Under the pieces are notes generated by a model. The model did no database searches. It was not told the DNA's origin and worked only from the letters and a program-made list of their open reading frames with translations. Shown here in pieces: positions 55,300-64,000 of a stretch of 64,000 nucleotides of DNA; the first letter of the stretch is position 1, and every line of letters starts with the position of its first letter. The stretch spans positions 1,922,001 through 1,986,000 of the forward strand of contig NZ_WOWL01000001.1 in the NCBI RefSeq assembly GCF_009741265.1. Direction: 5' to 3'. The position numbers and the translations under genes are program-made. The DNA comes from Pseudarthrobacter sp. GA104. GTDB lineage: Bacteria > Actinomycetota > Actinomycetes > Actinomycetales > Micrococcaceae.

Positions 55300-56994
55300 A
55301 TGCTCGATTTGAAACTTGTCAAAGCCCGCATCTTCACGATGGCTGATGCCCCTTCAACAGCACACGCCATGGGAGTGCTCCACGGGCGGATCATCGGGTT
55401 TGACGACGACGTCCTGGACCTCCCGGCTCGGCGGACGCTCGACTGCGGCGGAGCCGTCGTCGTCCCCGGCTTTGGTGATTCGCACAACCATATGGCTTGG
55501 TTTGGGCAATCCCTCGCCGAACTCGATCTGTCCGGCTGCCGGACCCTGGAGGAACTGTACGATGCAGTCTCCCGGTTTGCGCGCGGCCTCCCTGAAGGCG
55601 CGTGGGTGGTGGGATCGGGTTATGACGACACGGTCCTGGGGGGTCATCCGCACCGGAGCGGCCTGGACCGGTCCGCTCCCGGCCGTGCGGTCTGGCTCAA
55701 GCATCGGTCAGGGCACATGTGCGCCGTAAACTCTGAGGTGCTTGGTCGCACGGGCGTTCTGGACGGCTCGGCGATTGTTCCCGAGGGCGGCACGGTGGTG
55801 GAGGATTCCGGGGGGCCTACCGGATTGCTTGAGGAACAGGCTCAGAAACTGGTCACTGCACTGGTTGTGCCGTACCCGGTCACGGACCTCGCGGACGCGA
55901 TTGGCGCAGCAAGCGGGGTTTACGCTTCCGAGGGCCTGACGCACGTTGTGGAGGCCGGCATCGGGTCGGGCTGGATCGGCCGAAGCCCGGTCGAACTCGC
56001 TGCCTACGTTGAAGCACGACGCCGGGGCCTGCTGAAAACCCGGGTCCAGATGATGGCCGTCAGCGATGCCCTGCACCCGCTCCAGTCCAATGCCGCGGAC
56101 GGGATCAGCTTCGGCTTGGACCTCGGCATCACGTCGGGCTTTGGCGACGACCACCTCCGGCTGGGCGCCATGAAAATATTCATCGACGGTTCCCTGATCG
56201 GCCGCACTGCAGCAGTAACCGAGCCGTTTTGCGATCATGATCACGGCAACGGCAGCTTCCAGCTATCGCCCGGGGAACTGGCCCGGCGCATTATCGACGC
56301 ACACTGCTCCGGCTGGAACGTCGCAGCGCACGCGATCGGGGATTCGGCAGTCGACGTCGCGCTGGACGCTTTTGAGGCAGCGCACCGGAAGTTGGCGCGG
56401 CCCGACGCGCGGCACCGCATCGAGCACGCCGGCATGGTCCGTCCGGACCAGCTTCCCCGGTTCGCGGCGCTGGGCGTCACACCCGTTCCGCAGCCGCACT
56501 TCCTGTATGAGGTGGGCGATACCATGGTGGACGCAGTCGGCGAGGAGCGGACGCCGTGGCTGTACCGCCACAAGTCCTTCCTGGACTCCGGGGTACGCGT
56601 TCCCGGCAGCTCGGACCGCCCGGTAGCGGCCGGGGCGCCGCTGCTGGGCATGCAATCCATGGTGACGCGCGCCAGTTCCGGCGGCGCCACGCTGAGCCCA
56701 CAGGAACGGGTCGACGCCGAGACCGCCCTGCGCGCCTACACGGTCGACACCGCGTGGATGGCAGGCGAGGAAGACCGCCGGGGAACGCTGGAACCGGGAA
56801 AGTTCGCCGATCTCGTGTTCCTCTCCGCACACCCCGCAGACGTGCCGCCCCACGAGATCGGCCAGATCAGCGTGCTGGCGACCCTGCTCGACGGCGCCTG
56901 CGTTTTCGGGCACGGCTACATCGAGAAACTCCAGAGCACCGCATCGTCCCACCCCATTCCCACATTGAGAGGCACCGAGCATGCAACCCCATGA
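55300..56994 (+). CDS. Amidohydrolase family protein (YtcJ-like)
   Basis: This 564-residue metal-dependent hydrolase is of the YtcJ/exoenzyme-regulatory type. The N-terminal sandwich leads to VVPGFGDSHNHMAW with the metal-binding histidines, then GHMCAVNSEVL, MKIFIDGSLIGRTAAVTEPF, the histidine in AAHAIGDSAVD, HRIEHAGMV and the aspartate in GSSDRPV. The C-terminus DRRGTLEPGKFADLVFLSAHP is standard. The substrate is unknown; relatives deacylate N-acyl or cyclic amides. The ATG at 55300 has GAGG near it, and a stop (55258-55260) lies in frame upstream. It overlaps the MFS gene by 14 nt. Confidence 0.9.
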   Translation: MLDLKLVKARIFTMADAPSTAHAMGVLHGRIIGFDDDVLDLPARRTLDCGGAVVVPGFGDSHNHMAWFGQSLAELDLSGCRTLEELYDAVSRFARGLPEGAWVVGSGYDDTVLGGHPHRSGLDRSAPGRAVWLKHRSGHMCAVNSEVLGRTGVLDGSAIVPEGGTVVEDSGGPTGLLEEQAQKLVTALVVPYPVTDLADAIGAASGVYASEGLTHVVEAGIGSGWIGRSPVELAAYVEARRRGLLKTRVQMMAVSDALHPLQSNAADGISFGLDLGITSGFGDDHLRLGAMKIFIDGSLIGRTAAVTEPFCDHDHGNGSFQLSPGELARRIIDAHCSGWNVAAHAIGDSAVDVALDAFEAAHRKLARPDARHRIEHAGMVRPDQLPRFAALGVTPVPQPHFLYEVGDTMVDAVGEERTPWLYRHKSFLDSGVRVPGSSDRPVAAGAPLLGMQSMVTRASSGGATLSPQERVDAETALRAYTVDTAWMAGEEDRRGTLEPGKFADLVFLSAHPADVPPHEIGQISVLATLLDGACVFGHGYIEKLQSTASSHPIPTLRGTEHATP

Positions 56995-58303
56995 CGCCAC
57001 CCAGGAAGAAGCAGCCGTACCAGTTGTCAGCGGAGCCGACGCCGGCAAAATCGCCCGCGCGGCCTTCGTCGGCACCGCCCTCGAATGGTACGACTACTTC
57101 CTCTTCGGAACCGCTGCAGCCATCGTTTTCAACCGGCTGTTTTTCACATCGCTGGATCCGACGGCTGCAACGTTGGCGGCCTTCGCCACATTCGGTGTCG
57201 GTTTCGCTGCCCGTCCGCTCGGCGCCGTTCTCTTCGGCTACATCGGTGACCGTGTAGGGAGGCGTCCGGCCCTGCTGATCACCATCGTCGCGATTGGCGT
57301 GGCCACGGGCCTTATCGGCGTGCTGCCTGATTTCGGCACCATCGGCCTGGCAGCCCCCGTCATGCTGGCCATCCTGCGCCTGGTGCAGGGCCTCGCAGTG
57401 GGCGGTGAGTGGGGCGGTGCCATGACCATCGCCGTCGAACACGCCCCCATTGAGAAGCGTGGACGGTATGCCGCCCTGGTGCAGGTCGGTTCACCCGTGG
57501 GGACGCTGATGTCCTCCGGCGCGTTCGCCCTGGTACTGCTCATGCCCTCCGCGGTCTTCGATTCCTGGGGCTGGCGCCTGCCGTTCCTGGCGGCCTTCCC
57601 GCTGCTGCTGATCGCGCTGTACATCCGGCTGAAGGTTGAGGAATCACCGATCTTCCGTGAACTGGTCAAGCTGGAGGAACGCGCCAAGATTCCGGCAGTC
57701 GACGTCTTCCGTCAGGCGTGGGGCCGGCTGATCGTTGCCATCGCTGCCGCTTTCCTCGGCGTCGGCGGTTTCTACATCATGACTACCTTCGTCATCAGCT
57801 ACGGCACCGCCACCCTCGGCCTGGACCGTGGACTCATGGTCAACGCCACCCTCGTCGCCGCCGTCGTGCAGATCGGCGTCATCCTGGTCATCGGCCGTAT
57901 CAGTGAAAAGGTCGGCCCGGGACGGATGACCTTCATCGGCGGCCTCGTGACCGCCGCCGCAGCGTTCCCGCTCTTCTGGATGATCGACTCCCGCAATCCG
58001 TTTGCCGTCGTCCTCGCCGTCACCCTCGGCATCGGGCTGCTTTCCGTGGCCTACTCGGTCACCGGCGCCCTGCTGACCGAACTGTTCCCGCCGCAGCTCC
58101 GCTACAGCGGCGTCGCCCTGGGCTACAACTTGGCCGGCGCCCTGAGCGGGTTCCTGCCGCTGATCGCCGTCGCCCTGCTCGGTGTATCCGGTGGAGCCTC
58201 ATGGACCGCCTCCCTGCTGCTGATCGTCGTGTCGCTCATTACCGCAGCCGGCGGATTCTTCGGAGAGCGCCTCCGCGTCAAGGACAAAGCGATCGTACGG
58301 TAA
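56981..58303 (+). CDS. MHS family MFS transporter (amide catabolic locus)
   Basis: This 440-residue, 12-segment transporter has the MHS signature AAFVGTALEWYDYFLFGTAAA in helix 1, FGYIGDRVGRR in loop 2-3 and GGEWGGAMTIAVEHAP in helix 5. It overlaps the amidohydrolase gene by 14 nt and ends 8 nt before the M20 deacylase start, so all three are one operon. The cargo is probably the substrate of these two hydrolases. It is the third MHS transporter in the window. Confidence 0.92.
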   Translation: MQPHDATQEEAAVPVVSGADAGKIARAAFVGTALEWYDYFLFGTAAAIVFNRLFFTSLDPTAATLAAFATFGVGFAARPLGAVLFGYIGDRVGRRPALLITIVAIGVATGLIGVLPDFGTIGLAAPVMLAILRLVQGLAVGGEWGGAMTIAVEHAPIEKRGRYAALVQVGSPVGTLMSSGAFALVLLMPSAVFDSWGWRLPFLAAFPLLLIALYIRLKVEESPIFRELVKLEERAKIPAVDVFRQAWGRLIVAIAAAFLGVGGFYIMTTFVISYGTATLGLDRGLMVNATLVAAVVQIGVILVIGRISEKVGPGRMTFIGGLVTAAAAFPLFWMIDSRNPFAVVLAVTLGIGLLSVAYSVTGALLTELFPPQLRYSGVALGYNLAGALSGFLPLIAVALLGVSGGASWTASLLLIVVSLITAAGGFFGERLRVKDKAIVR

Positions 58304-58311
58304 GGAGCCCC

Positions 58312-59577
58312 ATGCTGAACCCGGAAACAGCCCGCCGTATTACCGAGGCCGTGGATGCAGCCTTTGACCGCCAGCTCGATTTCACCGCGGAGCTGATCCG
58401 GCATCCCTCCCTGAGGACAGCCGAGGCCGGGGCGCAGGACCTGATGTTCGCTGAGTTTGAGGCCCGCGGACTTGCCGTGGACCGCTGGACGCTCGACGGC
58501 GAAGCCCTCGCTTCGCACGTGGGTTATGGTCCCAGCACGGTCGCCTTCGAGGACCTCACCAACGTCGTGGGCACCTACACTCCCCCGGAGGAAAAGGGCC
58601 GTTCGCTCATCCTGAACGGGCATGTCGATGTGGTTCCCACCGGGCCTGAGGAAGTGTGGGAACGCAACCCCTGGAATGCCGTGGTGAAGGACGGCTGGAT
58701 GTATGGCCGCGGGGCCGGTGACATGAAGGCCGGGCTCGCTGCCAACCTGTTCGCCTTCGACGCCATCCGGGCCGCCGGCTTCGCGCCGGCCTCGACCATC
58801 CACTTCCAGTCAGTGGTGGAGGAGGAGTGCACGGGCAACGGATCGCTGGCTGCGCTGCAGCGCGGCTACACCGCGGATGCTGTCATCATCCCCGAGCCGG
58901 AAGAGAACATGCTGGTCCGGGCAAATGTGGGGGTGATCTGGTTCCGGGTCCGTGTTTCCGGCAGGCCCACCCATGTACGGGAGATGGCGTCGGGCTTCAA
59001 CGCAATCGACGCCGCCTACACCGTCATGGGTGCGTTGCGGGAGCTCGAAGCCAAGTGGAACGCAGATAAGGGCAGCCACCCGCACTTCGAGGACACAGAC
59101 CATCCGATCAACGTCAACATCGGCATGATTTCCGGCGGCGACTGGCCTTCAAGCGTGCCGGCCTGGTGTGAGTTCGATGTCCGGGCGGCCCTGTATCCGG
59201 GGGTCCCGGCCGTGGATGCGTGGAATGAGATCCTGGAGTGCCTGCAGACGGCCGGGGCGGGTGCGTCGGTGTCGGCCGAACGGACGGGCTTCTTCTCTGA
59301 GGGCTACGTCCTGGAGGAGGGATCGGAAGCGGAAGCGGCGCTTGCCACGGCGCACGAGGCTGTCTTCGGTTCGGCGTTGCAGAGCTTCACGACGCCCGGT
59401 TACCTGGACGGCCGGGTCTTCGCCCTTTACGCGGGGATCCCGGCGCTGGTGTACGGGCCCGTGTCAGAGGCGATTCACGGGTTCGACGAGCGTGTGAACA
59501 TCGAGTCGGTCCGCCAGGTGACCAAGACCATCGCCTTGTTCATCGCCGACTGGTGCGGTGTCACCGAGGCAGCATGA
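58312..59577 (+). CDS. M20 family deacylase (ArgE/DapE-like)
   Basis: This 421-residue zinc enzyme is of the ArgE/DapE/ACY1 type. Metal and catalytic motifs are LILNGHVDVVPTG, WMYGRGAGDMKAG and VVEEECTGNGS, with EPEENMLVRANVG and the C-terminal histidine in SEAIHGFDE. The dimerisation lobe lies about residues 195-310. Family members remove acyl groups from amino acids. The ATG at 58312 has AAGGAG upstream. It closes the operon with the amidohydrolase and transporter and is followed by a strong bidirectional hairpin. Confidence 0.93.
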   Translation: MLNPETARRITEAVDAAFDRQLDFTAELIRHPSLRTAEAGAQDLMFAEFEARGLAVDRWTLDGEALASHVGYGPSTVAFEDLTNVVGTYTPPEEKGRSLILNGHVDVVPTGPEEVWERNPWNAVVKDGWMYGRGAGDMKAGLAANLFAFDAIRAAGFAPASTIHFQSVVEEECTGNGSLAALQRGYTADAVIIPEPEENMLVRANVGVIWFRVRVSGRPTHVREMASGFNAIDAAYTVMGALRELEAKWNADKGSHPHFEDTDHPINVNIGMISGGDWPSSVPAWCEFDVRAALYPGVPAVDAWNEILECLQTAGAGASVSAERTGFFSEGYVLEEGSEAEAALATAHEAVFGSALQSFTTPGYLDGRVFALYAGIPALVYGPVSEAIHGFDERVNIESVRQVTKTIALFIADWCGVTEAA

Positions 59578-59588
59578 TCCTTACGGCA

Positions 59589-59627
59589 CGCAGAAGGCGC
59601 CCGGCCAATGGCCGGGCGCCTTCTGCG
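59589..59627. terminator. 18-bp stem hairpin between convergent hydrolase genes
   Basis: 59589-59606 and 59610-59627 form a perfect 18-bp stem with a three-base AAT loop, between the M20 deacylase (plus) and the carbamoylase-like gene (minus). It is the strongest terminator-like structure in the window. Confidence 0.85.
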
Positions 59628-59638
59628 CGTTGCGGTGC

Positions 59639-60922
59639 CTACCGGGGGTCGAGTTCCCCGAGGCAGAGGCTGCGGACAACGTCGGTGAGCACGTGCAGGC
59701 CGCTGATGATGTCCTGGTCCCTGGTGTACTCATGCTCGTTGTGGGAGATGCCCTCAGCTGACGGCACGAAGAGCATCACGGTGGGAACGACGTCCTTCAG
59801 GTTGGTGGAGTCGTGTCCGGCCAGCGTCTTGACCCGCGCATAGGCCAACCCGCGGTTTGCCGCGGTCTTTTCGGCCAGCGCCACTCCTTCCGGCTGGTAA
59901 GGAGTAACCGGCCAGCAGTGGGATCCGGTCTTGCTGATCTCCACCCGGGCAGCCCGCTCGATCCGGCCGATGCGGTCGTGGAGCATCCGGTCGGCTTCGG
60001 CGAGGAGTTCCTCGTCGGCTGACCTCAGGTCAAGGAGCAAGGAAACCAGCGAGGGCACGACGACGGGCGAGTTGGGATAGACGTCAAGCTGGCCCACCGA
60101 GGTATGCACTGCCCCGCCTGGAAAGTGGTCTGCGATTTCCCTCGCGGCGACCACGAGCATCGATGCACCCAGGAGGGCGTCGCGCCGGTCAGCGATGACC
60201 GTTGAACCGGTGTGCGCCTGCTCGCCGCGGACCTCAAACTGGTACTTGTTGGCCGCCCAGTTGGAGTCGACGACGCCGATAGTGACGCCGTCGCGTTCCA
60301 TGCTGCGGCCCTGCTGGATATGGATTTCGGCGGCGTAGGCTGCCGTCGGCCCTGTGCCCTCGCCCAGCGATGCGGTTGCTTCCAAGGCCTGGCGAACGGT
60401 TGTGCCGCCATGGTCCGCCGTCGCCAGGGCTTCCTCGGGTGTCATCTTTCCCGTGTAGACGGAACTGCCCATCATGGACGGTTTGAAGCGGGCGCCTTCC
60501 TCATTGAACCAGTTCACGACGGCCAGGTTGTACCGGGGAGTTGTTCCTGCGGCACGCCATTCGGTAGCGAGGCTGAATGCTGCATGGGCGGCGGCGAGCA
60601 CGCCGTAGGCACCGTCATACCGTCCCGCCGTCGGCTGCGAATCAAGGTGGGAGCCGACCAGCACGTATGGCGCACCGGGGTTCACCTCCAGCAGGCCGAA
60701 CTGGTTTCCGATCCGGTCGAAGGATACGTTGAACCCCTTGTCCCGAAGGATGGCGGACAGCCAGGCACGCTGTTCCCCGTCTGCCGGTGAACCCGCCTGC
60801 CGCTCCACACCCCCGCCGGGAGTGGCACCAAAAGCGCTGAGTGTGGCGAAGTCCTGGAGGAACACGGCGTCAGCTCCTGTGAACTTCGTGGGATCGGGTT
60901 CGGGCACGGCACCGTTGCTCAT
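59639..60922 (-). CDS. M20 family amidase/carbamoylase (AllC/HyuC-like)
   Basis: This 427-residue enzyme is of the Zn-dependent hydrolase group that includes allantoate amidohydrolase, beta-ureidopropionase and N-carbamoyl-L-amino acid hydrolase. Motifs are VGSHLDSQPTAGRYDGAYGVLAA, VNWFNEEGARFKPSMMGS, AEIHIQQGRSME, GEQAHTGST and AGHDSTNL, with the C-terminal histidine in EGISHNEHEYT. The substrate could be a carbamoyl- or ureido-amino acid such as those from hydantoins, allantoin or creatinine; the sequence alone does not decide. It converges with the deacylase operon and lies upstream of no other gene on its strand except the GntR regulator 150 nt away. Confidence 0.9.
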   Translation of the reverse strand: MSNGAVPEPDPTKFTGADAVFLQDFATLSAFGATPGGGVERQAGSPADGEQRAWLSAILRDKGFNVSFDRIGNQFGLLEVNPGAPYVLVGSHLDSQPTAGRYDGAYGVLAAAHAAFSLATEWRAAGTTPRYNLAVVNWFNEEGARFKPSMMGSSVYTGKMTPEEALATADHGGTTVRQALEATASLGEGTGPTAAYAAEIHIQQGRSMERDGVTIGVVDSNWAANKYQFEVRGEQAHTGSTVIADRRDALLGASMLVVAAREIADHFPGGAVHTSVGQLDVYPNSPVVVPSLVSLLLDLRSADEELLAEADRMLHDRIGRIERAARVEISKTGSHCWPVTPYQPEGVALAEKTAANRGLAYARVKTLAGHDSTNLKDVVPTVMLFVPSAEGISHNEHEYTRDQDIISGLHVLTDVVRSLCLGELDPR

Positions 60923-61072
60923 GACTGCTTGTCCTTAACGCTTGGATTGATGATGTACACAATCGTCTCAGGACGGCATGCTGCAGGCACTGGGACCGGA
61001 CAACCAATTCGGCCCGCGGCATTGTGAATCTGCACATCAGCCAAGGCAATGATGGCGACAGCGCGGTTTGTG

Positions 61073-61744
61073 CTACAGCACCTTGCGGATGGTTTCCTCG
61101 AAGCTGGTGACGTGGTGCAGGGCCAGCTCGCCTGCCTTGTCGGCGTCGCCGGCGGCCACCGCCTTGAGCAGGTCCACATGCTCGGTGATGTGGCCGGTCA
61201 CGGAGGGCACTTTGTCCAGCACCACGCACCAGATGCGCGTGGCCAGGTTGTCGTAGCGGATCAGGGTGCTTTCCAGGTGCGGGTTGGCGGCCGCCTTGTA
61301 GATCAGCCGGTGGACCATCAGGTCGTAGCGCATGAGTTCGCGCGACTCGCCCTGGCCCGGCGCCAGCCCGGCAATGGCGTCGGCCACCTGCAGCAGTTCA
61401 CGGCGCATGCTGTCGCTGGCCCTATTGGCCGCGCGGCGCGCGGCCAGCGGCTCCAGGAGTTCCCGGATTTCCGAGACATCCGCCAGTTCCGTGAAGTCCA
61501 CGTTCGTGGCAAAGGTTCCGCGGCGCGCGTAGGAAATGACCAAGTGGTCCACTTCCAGCCGCTTGATGGCCTCCCGGACGGGAGTGCGGCCGAACCCGAG
61601 CTCAGCCGCCAACTGGCCCTCGTTGATGGGCTCGCCCGGCCGGATTTCCAGCATGATCAGCTTGTCCCGCAGCTGCCGGTACGCGGCCTCCGCCTGGGAC
61701 GGTGCTTCCTCCTCCGTCTGAGGCAGGGCAAGAAGTGCATTCAA
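61073..61744 (-). CDS. GntR family regulator, FCD type
   Basis: This 223-residue regulator has the GntR winged helix (about 15-80; LRDKLIMLEIRPGEPINEGQLAAELGFGRTPVREAIKRLE) and the FCD domain (about 85-210; YDLMVHRLIYKAA, then a histidine in HITEHVDLLKAV). It is divergent from glyA-soxB across 156 bp that hold a promoter and a 14-bp palindrome. It probably represses the sarcosine operon until glycine, sarcosine or a related compound is present, and may also affect the hydrolase gene downstream of it. Confidence 0.9.
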   Translation of the reverse strand: MNALLALPQTEEEAPSQAEAAYRQLRDKLIMLEIRPGEPINEGQLAAELGFGRTPVREAIKRLEVDHLVISYARRGTFATNVDFTELADVSEIRELLEPLAARRAANRASDSMRRELLQVADAIAGLAPGQGESRELMRYDLMVHRLIYKAAANPHLESTLIRYDNLATRIWCVVLDKVPSVTGHITEHVDLLKAVAAGDADKAGELALHHVTSFEETIRKVL

Positions 61745-61815
61745 GGCGCCACTCCGTTCTTTGCTGCAGTTACGAGGCTACCGACCGGGAGCTTCGTGCC
61801 ACTTTCGTCCAGCTA

Positions 61816-61845
61816 TTGACTCAGCTGTGATCCCAATCATACCAT
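61816..61845 (+). promoter_or_regulatory. Candidate glyA-soxB promoter
   Basis: -35 TTGACT (61816-61821) and -10 TACCAT (61840-61845) are separated by 18 bp, 56 bp upstream of the glyA start codon. The interval includes TGTGATC, which pairs with GATCACA at 61849-61855. Confidence 0.5.
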
Positions 61846-61854
61846 TGAGATCAC

Positions 61855-61868
61855 ACTGATATATCAGT
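61855..61868. promoter_or_regulatory. ACTGATATATCAGT palindrome, probable GntR operator
   Basis: This perfect 14-bp palindrome lies about 10-23 bp after the candidate -10 box of glyA, where a bound repressor would block transcription. The divergent GntR/FCD protein is the likely binder. Confidence 0.6.
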
Positions 61869-61900
61869 TAGTTAGCAAGTGGTATTTCAAAGGAGCATCC

Positions 61901-63241
61901 GTGGTTGAGCAGTTGAACGAGCGACTTTCCGTCGTCGATCCCGAGGTCCAGGAGGCCATTGCCAGTGAGCTGGTCCGCCAGCAGTCAACGCTGGAAATGA
62001 TCGCCTCCGAAAACTTTGCCCCGTCCGCCGTCATGGAGGCCCAGGGCTCAGTCCTGACCAACAAGTACGCGGAGGGCTACCCCGGCAAGCGTTACTACGG
62101 CGGCTGCGAGCACGTTGATGTGGTGGAGCAGCTGGCCATCGACCGGGTCAAGGCCCTTTTCGGCGCCGAGTTCGCCAACGTCCAGCCCCACTCCGGCGCG
62201 CAGGCCAACGCCGCCGCCATGTTCGCACTGCTGAACCCGGGTGACACCATCATGGGCCTGAGCCTGGCCCACGGCGGCCACCTGACGCACGGCATGAAGA
62301 TCAACTTCTCCGGCAAGCTCTACAACGTGGTCCCGTACCACGTGAGTGAGTCAGACCTCCGCATCGATATGGCCGAAGTCGAAGCGCTGGCCCTCGAGCA
62401 CCGGCCCAGGCTGATCGTGGCCGGCTGGTCCGCCTACTCCCGCCAGCTGGACTTCGCCGAGTTCCGCCGCATTGCGGACCTGGTGGGTGCCTACCTCATG
62501 GTGGATATGGCCCACTTCGCCGGGCTGGTGGCCGCCGGCCTGCACCCGAACCCGGTGCCGTACGCCGACGTCGTCACCACCACCACCCACAAGACCCTGG
62601 GCGGACCGCGCGGCGGCGTCATCCTCGCCAAGGAGCAGCACGCCAAGAAGATCAACAGCGCCGTCTTCCCCGGCCAGCAGGGCGGCCCGCTGGAGCACGT
62701 CATCGCCGCCAAGGCCGTGGCCTTCAAGCTCGCCGGGAGCCCCGAATTCAAGGAACGCCAGGAACGCGTCCTGGAGGGCTCCAAGCTCCTGGCCGAACGG
62801 CTCCTCCGCGACGACGTTGCCGCGGCCGGAATCTCCGTGGTCAACGGCGGAACCGACGTGCACCTGGTCCTGGTGGACCTCCGCAACTCCGAGCTGGACG
62901 GACAGCAGGCCGAGGACGCCCTGCACCGCATCGGCATCACCGTCAACCGCAACGCCGTCCCCTTCGACCCCCGCCCGCCGATGGTCTCCTCGGGACTGCG
63001 CATCGGCACGCCGGCCCTCGCCACCCGCGGCTTCGGCGCCAAGGAATTCGCCGAGGTAGCCGACATCATCGCGACGGCGCTCATCGCATCCGCGGCCAGC
63101 GGAACCCTGGGCGACAGCACCGCCGTCGAACTCCGCGCCCGCGTCACCGCCCTGGCGGAGAAGTTCCCCCTCTACCCCCACCTCAGCAACGGCACTGAAG
63201 TTGCCGCCCTTGAAGCAGACCTGATTGGAGCAGCCCAGTGA
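61901..63241 (+). CDS. glyA: Serine hydroxymethyltransferase (sarcosine operon copy)
   Basis: This 446-residue PLP enzyme interconverts glycine plus methylene-THF with serine. The PLP lysine is Lys231 in [16 protein letters not shown]; the N-terminal [19 protein letters not shown] and [18 protein letters not shown] and the SGAQANAAA segment are fully conserved. The GTG start at 61901 follows AAAGGAG. Its stop overlaps the soxB start by 4 nt (GTGA). Together with soxB this matches the known glyA-soxBDAG-purU arrangement for sarcosine oxidase in Arthrobacter and relatives. The role here is catabolic: it uses glycine and methylene-THF from sarcosine to make serine. Confidence 0.96.
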   Translation: MVEQLNERLSVVDPEVQEAIASELVRQQSTLEMIASENFAPSAVMEAQGSVLTNKYAEGYPGKRYYGGCEHVDVVEQLAIDRVKALFGAEFANVQPHSGAQANAAAMFALLNPGDTIMGLSLAHGGHLTHGMKINFSGKLYNVVPYHVSESDLRIDMAEVEALALEHRPRLIVAGWSAYSRQLDFAEFRRIADLVGAYLMVDMAHFAGLVAAGLHPNPVPYADVVTTTTHKTLGGPRGGVILAKEQHAKKINSAVFPGQQGGPLEHVIAAKAVAFKLAGSPEFKERQERVLEGSKLLAERLLRDDVAAAGISVVNGGTDVHLVLVDLRNSELDGQQAEDALHRIGITVNRNAVPFDPRPPMVSSGLRIGTPALATRGFGAKEFAEVADIIATALIASAASGTLGDSTAVELRARVTALAEKFPLYPHLSNGTEVAALEADLIGAAQ

Positions 63242-64000
63242 GCGCAGACCTCCTCCCCGAGCACCCGGATTTCCTCTGGCGCAACCCGGAGCCCAAGTCC
63301 TCCTACGACGCCGTGATTGTGGGCGGCGGCGGGCACGGCCTGGCAACCGCGTACTTCCTGGCCAAGAACCACGGAATGACCAACATCGCCGTCCTGGAAA
63401 AGGGCTGGCTGGCCGGCGGCAACATGGCCCGGAACACCACCATCATCCGGTCCAACTACCTCTGGGACGAGAGCGCCGCCATCTACGAGCACGCGCTCAA
63501 GCTCTGGGAAGTCCTGCCCGAGGAGCTGGAATACGACTTCCTCTTCAGCCAGCGCGGCGTCATGAACCTGGCCCACACGCTGGGCGACGTCCGTGAAAGC
63601 ATGCGGCGCGTGGGCGCCAACAAGCTCAACGGCGTGGACGCCGAGTGGCTGGACCCCAAGCAGGTCAAGGAACTCTGCCCCATCCTGAACATCAGCGACA
63701 ACATCCGCTACCCCGTCATGGGCGCCACCTACCAGCCCCGCGCCGGCATCGCCAAGCACGACCACGTGGCCTGGGCGTTCGCCCGCAAGTGCGACGAGAT
63801 GGGCGTGGACATCATCCAGAACTGCGAAGTCACCGGCTTCGTCAAGGACGGCAACCGCGTGGTGGGCGTCAAGACCAACCGCGGCACCATCAACACCGAA
63901 AAGGTGGGCCTCGCCGCCGCCGGACACAGCTCGGTCCTGGCCGAAATGGCCGGCTTCCGGCTCCCCATCCAGTCCCACCCGCTGCAGGCGCTGGTCTCCG
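63238..64000 (+). CDS. soxB: Sarcosine oxidase subunit beta (5' part, runs off the window)
   Basis: The GTG at 63238 overlaps the glyA stop by 4 nt and opens a frame that runs to the window edge, 254 codons so far against about 400 in the family. The N-terminus [18 protein letters not shown] and the FAD-binding motif [19 protein letters not shown] (about 24-42), then [17 protein letters not shown], are characteristic of the beta subunit of heterotetrameric sarcosine oxidase. The complex demethylates sarcosine to glycine, passing the methyl to THF or releasing formaldehyde with H2O2. soxD, soxA and soxG are expected beyond the edge. Confidence 0.94.
   Translation, partial: MSADLLPEHPDFLWRNPEPKSSYDAVIVGGGGHGLATAYFLAKNHGMTNIAVLEKGWLAGGNMARNTTIIRSNYLWDESAAIYEHALKLWEVLPEELEYDFLFSQRGVMNLAHTLGDVRESMRRVGANKLNGVDAEWLDPKQVKELCPILNISDNIRYPVMGATYQPRAGIAKHDHVAWAFARKCDEMGVDIIQNCEVTGFVKDGNRVVGVKTNRGTINTEKVGLAAAGHSSVLAEMAGFRLPIQSHPLQALVS

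Overview
The window looks like chromosomal DNA of a high-GC actinobacterium of the Arthrobacter/Pseudarthrobacter group (Micrococcaceae). The grounds are GC-rich codon use, a mycothiol-dependent formaldehyde dehydrogenase, close likeness to Arthrobacter dimethylglycine oxidase and levan fructotransferase, and the glyA-soxB gene order known from Arthrobacter/Corynebacterium sarcosine operons. No rRNA, tRNA, insertion sequence, prophage or CRISPR array was seen. Calls come from reading the sequence and from memory of the families; no database search was run.

Layout. 1-13 kb: housekeeping and stress-type genes. These are two SDR oxidoreductases, DUF6328 and DUF6766 membrane proteins, a glycerate kinase, a methyltransferase, a receiver/GAF/histidine-kinase protein, a GGDEF-EAL protein and an EAL protein, small acidic proteins including a DUF6480 member, and a glycerophosphodiesterase. 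13-16 kb: a HAD phosphatase, then ribA paired with a flavin-dependent monooxygenase. 16-20 kb: an MHS transporter, creatinase and an IclR regulator. 20-24 kb: S-(hydroxymethyl)mycothiol dehydrogenase, an MBL hydrolase and an FdhF/YdeP-type formate dehydrogenase. 24.8-26.4 kb: a DUF222/HNH protein next to a 21-bp inverted repeat. 26-36 kb: BCCT transporter, purU and dimethylglycine oxidase, followed by a Rieske oxygenase and its reductase (glycine betaine demethylation) with a divergent LysR regulator. 36-43.4 kb: a 5-oxoprolinase-like block (pxpA, MHS transporter, fused pxpB-pxpC, biotin carboxylase/BCCP) with GntR and IclR regulators. 43.5-46.3 kb: a LuxR regulator fused to a degenerate kinase, divergent from hxlB-hxlA. 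46.3-54 kb: a levan/difructose locus (exported levan fructotransferase, GH32 enzyme, ABC importer, LacI regulator). 54-61 kb: PucR regulator, amidohydrolase, MHS transporter, M20 deacylase, a carbamoylase-like hydrolase and a GntR regulator. 61.9 kb to the end: glyA and the start of soxB.

How it fits together. Much of the window is one methylated-amine and one-carbon island. Betaine is imported and demethylated to dimethylglycine, then sarcosine. Creatine also yields sarcosine. Sarcosine oxidase and SHMT take it to glycine and serine. The methyl groups leave as formaldehyde or methylene-THF, handled by PurU, the formate dehydrogenase, the mycothiol pathway and the ribulose monophosphate enzymes HxlA/HxlB. 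Two formaldehyde-consuming operons 25 kb apart share the element CCCACCCCTTTGGGTAGCCG at almost the same distance from their first start codons (89 and 91 bp), and the second copy lies directly upstream of the LuxR-type regulator. This points to a local formaldehyde regulon.

The other candidate system is the levan locus. Two face-to-face promoters each carry two copies of one 15-bp LacI-type operator, and the intracellular GH32 enzyme lacks the usual WMNDPNG motif, so it may act on the difructose anhydride made outside the cell.
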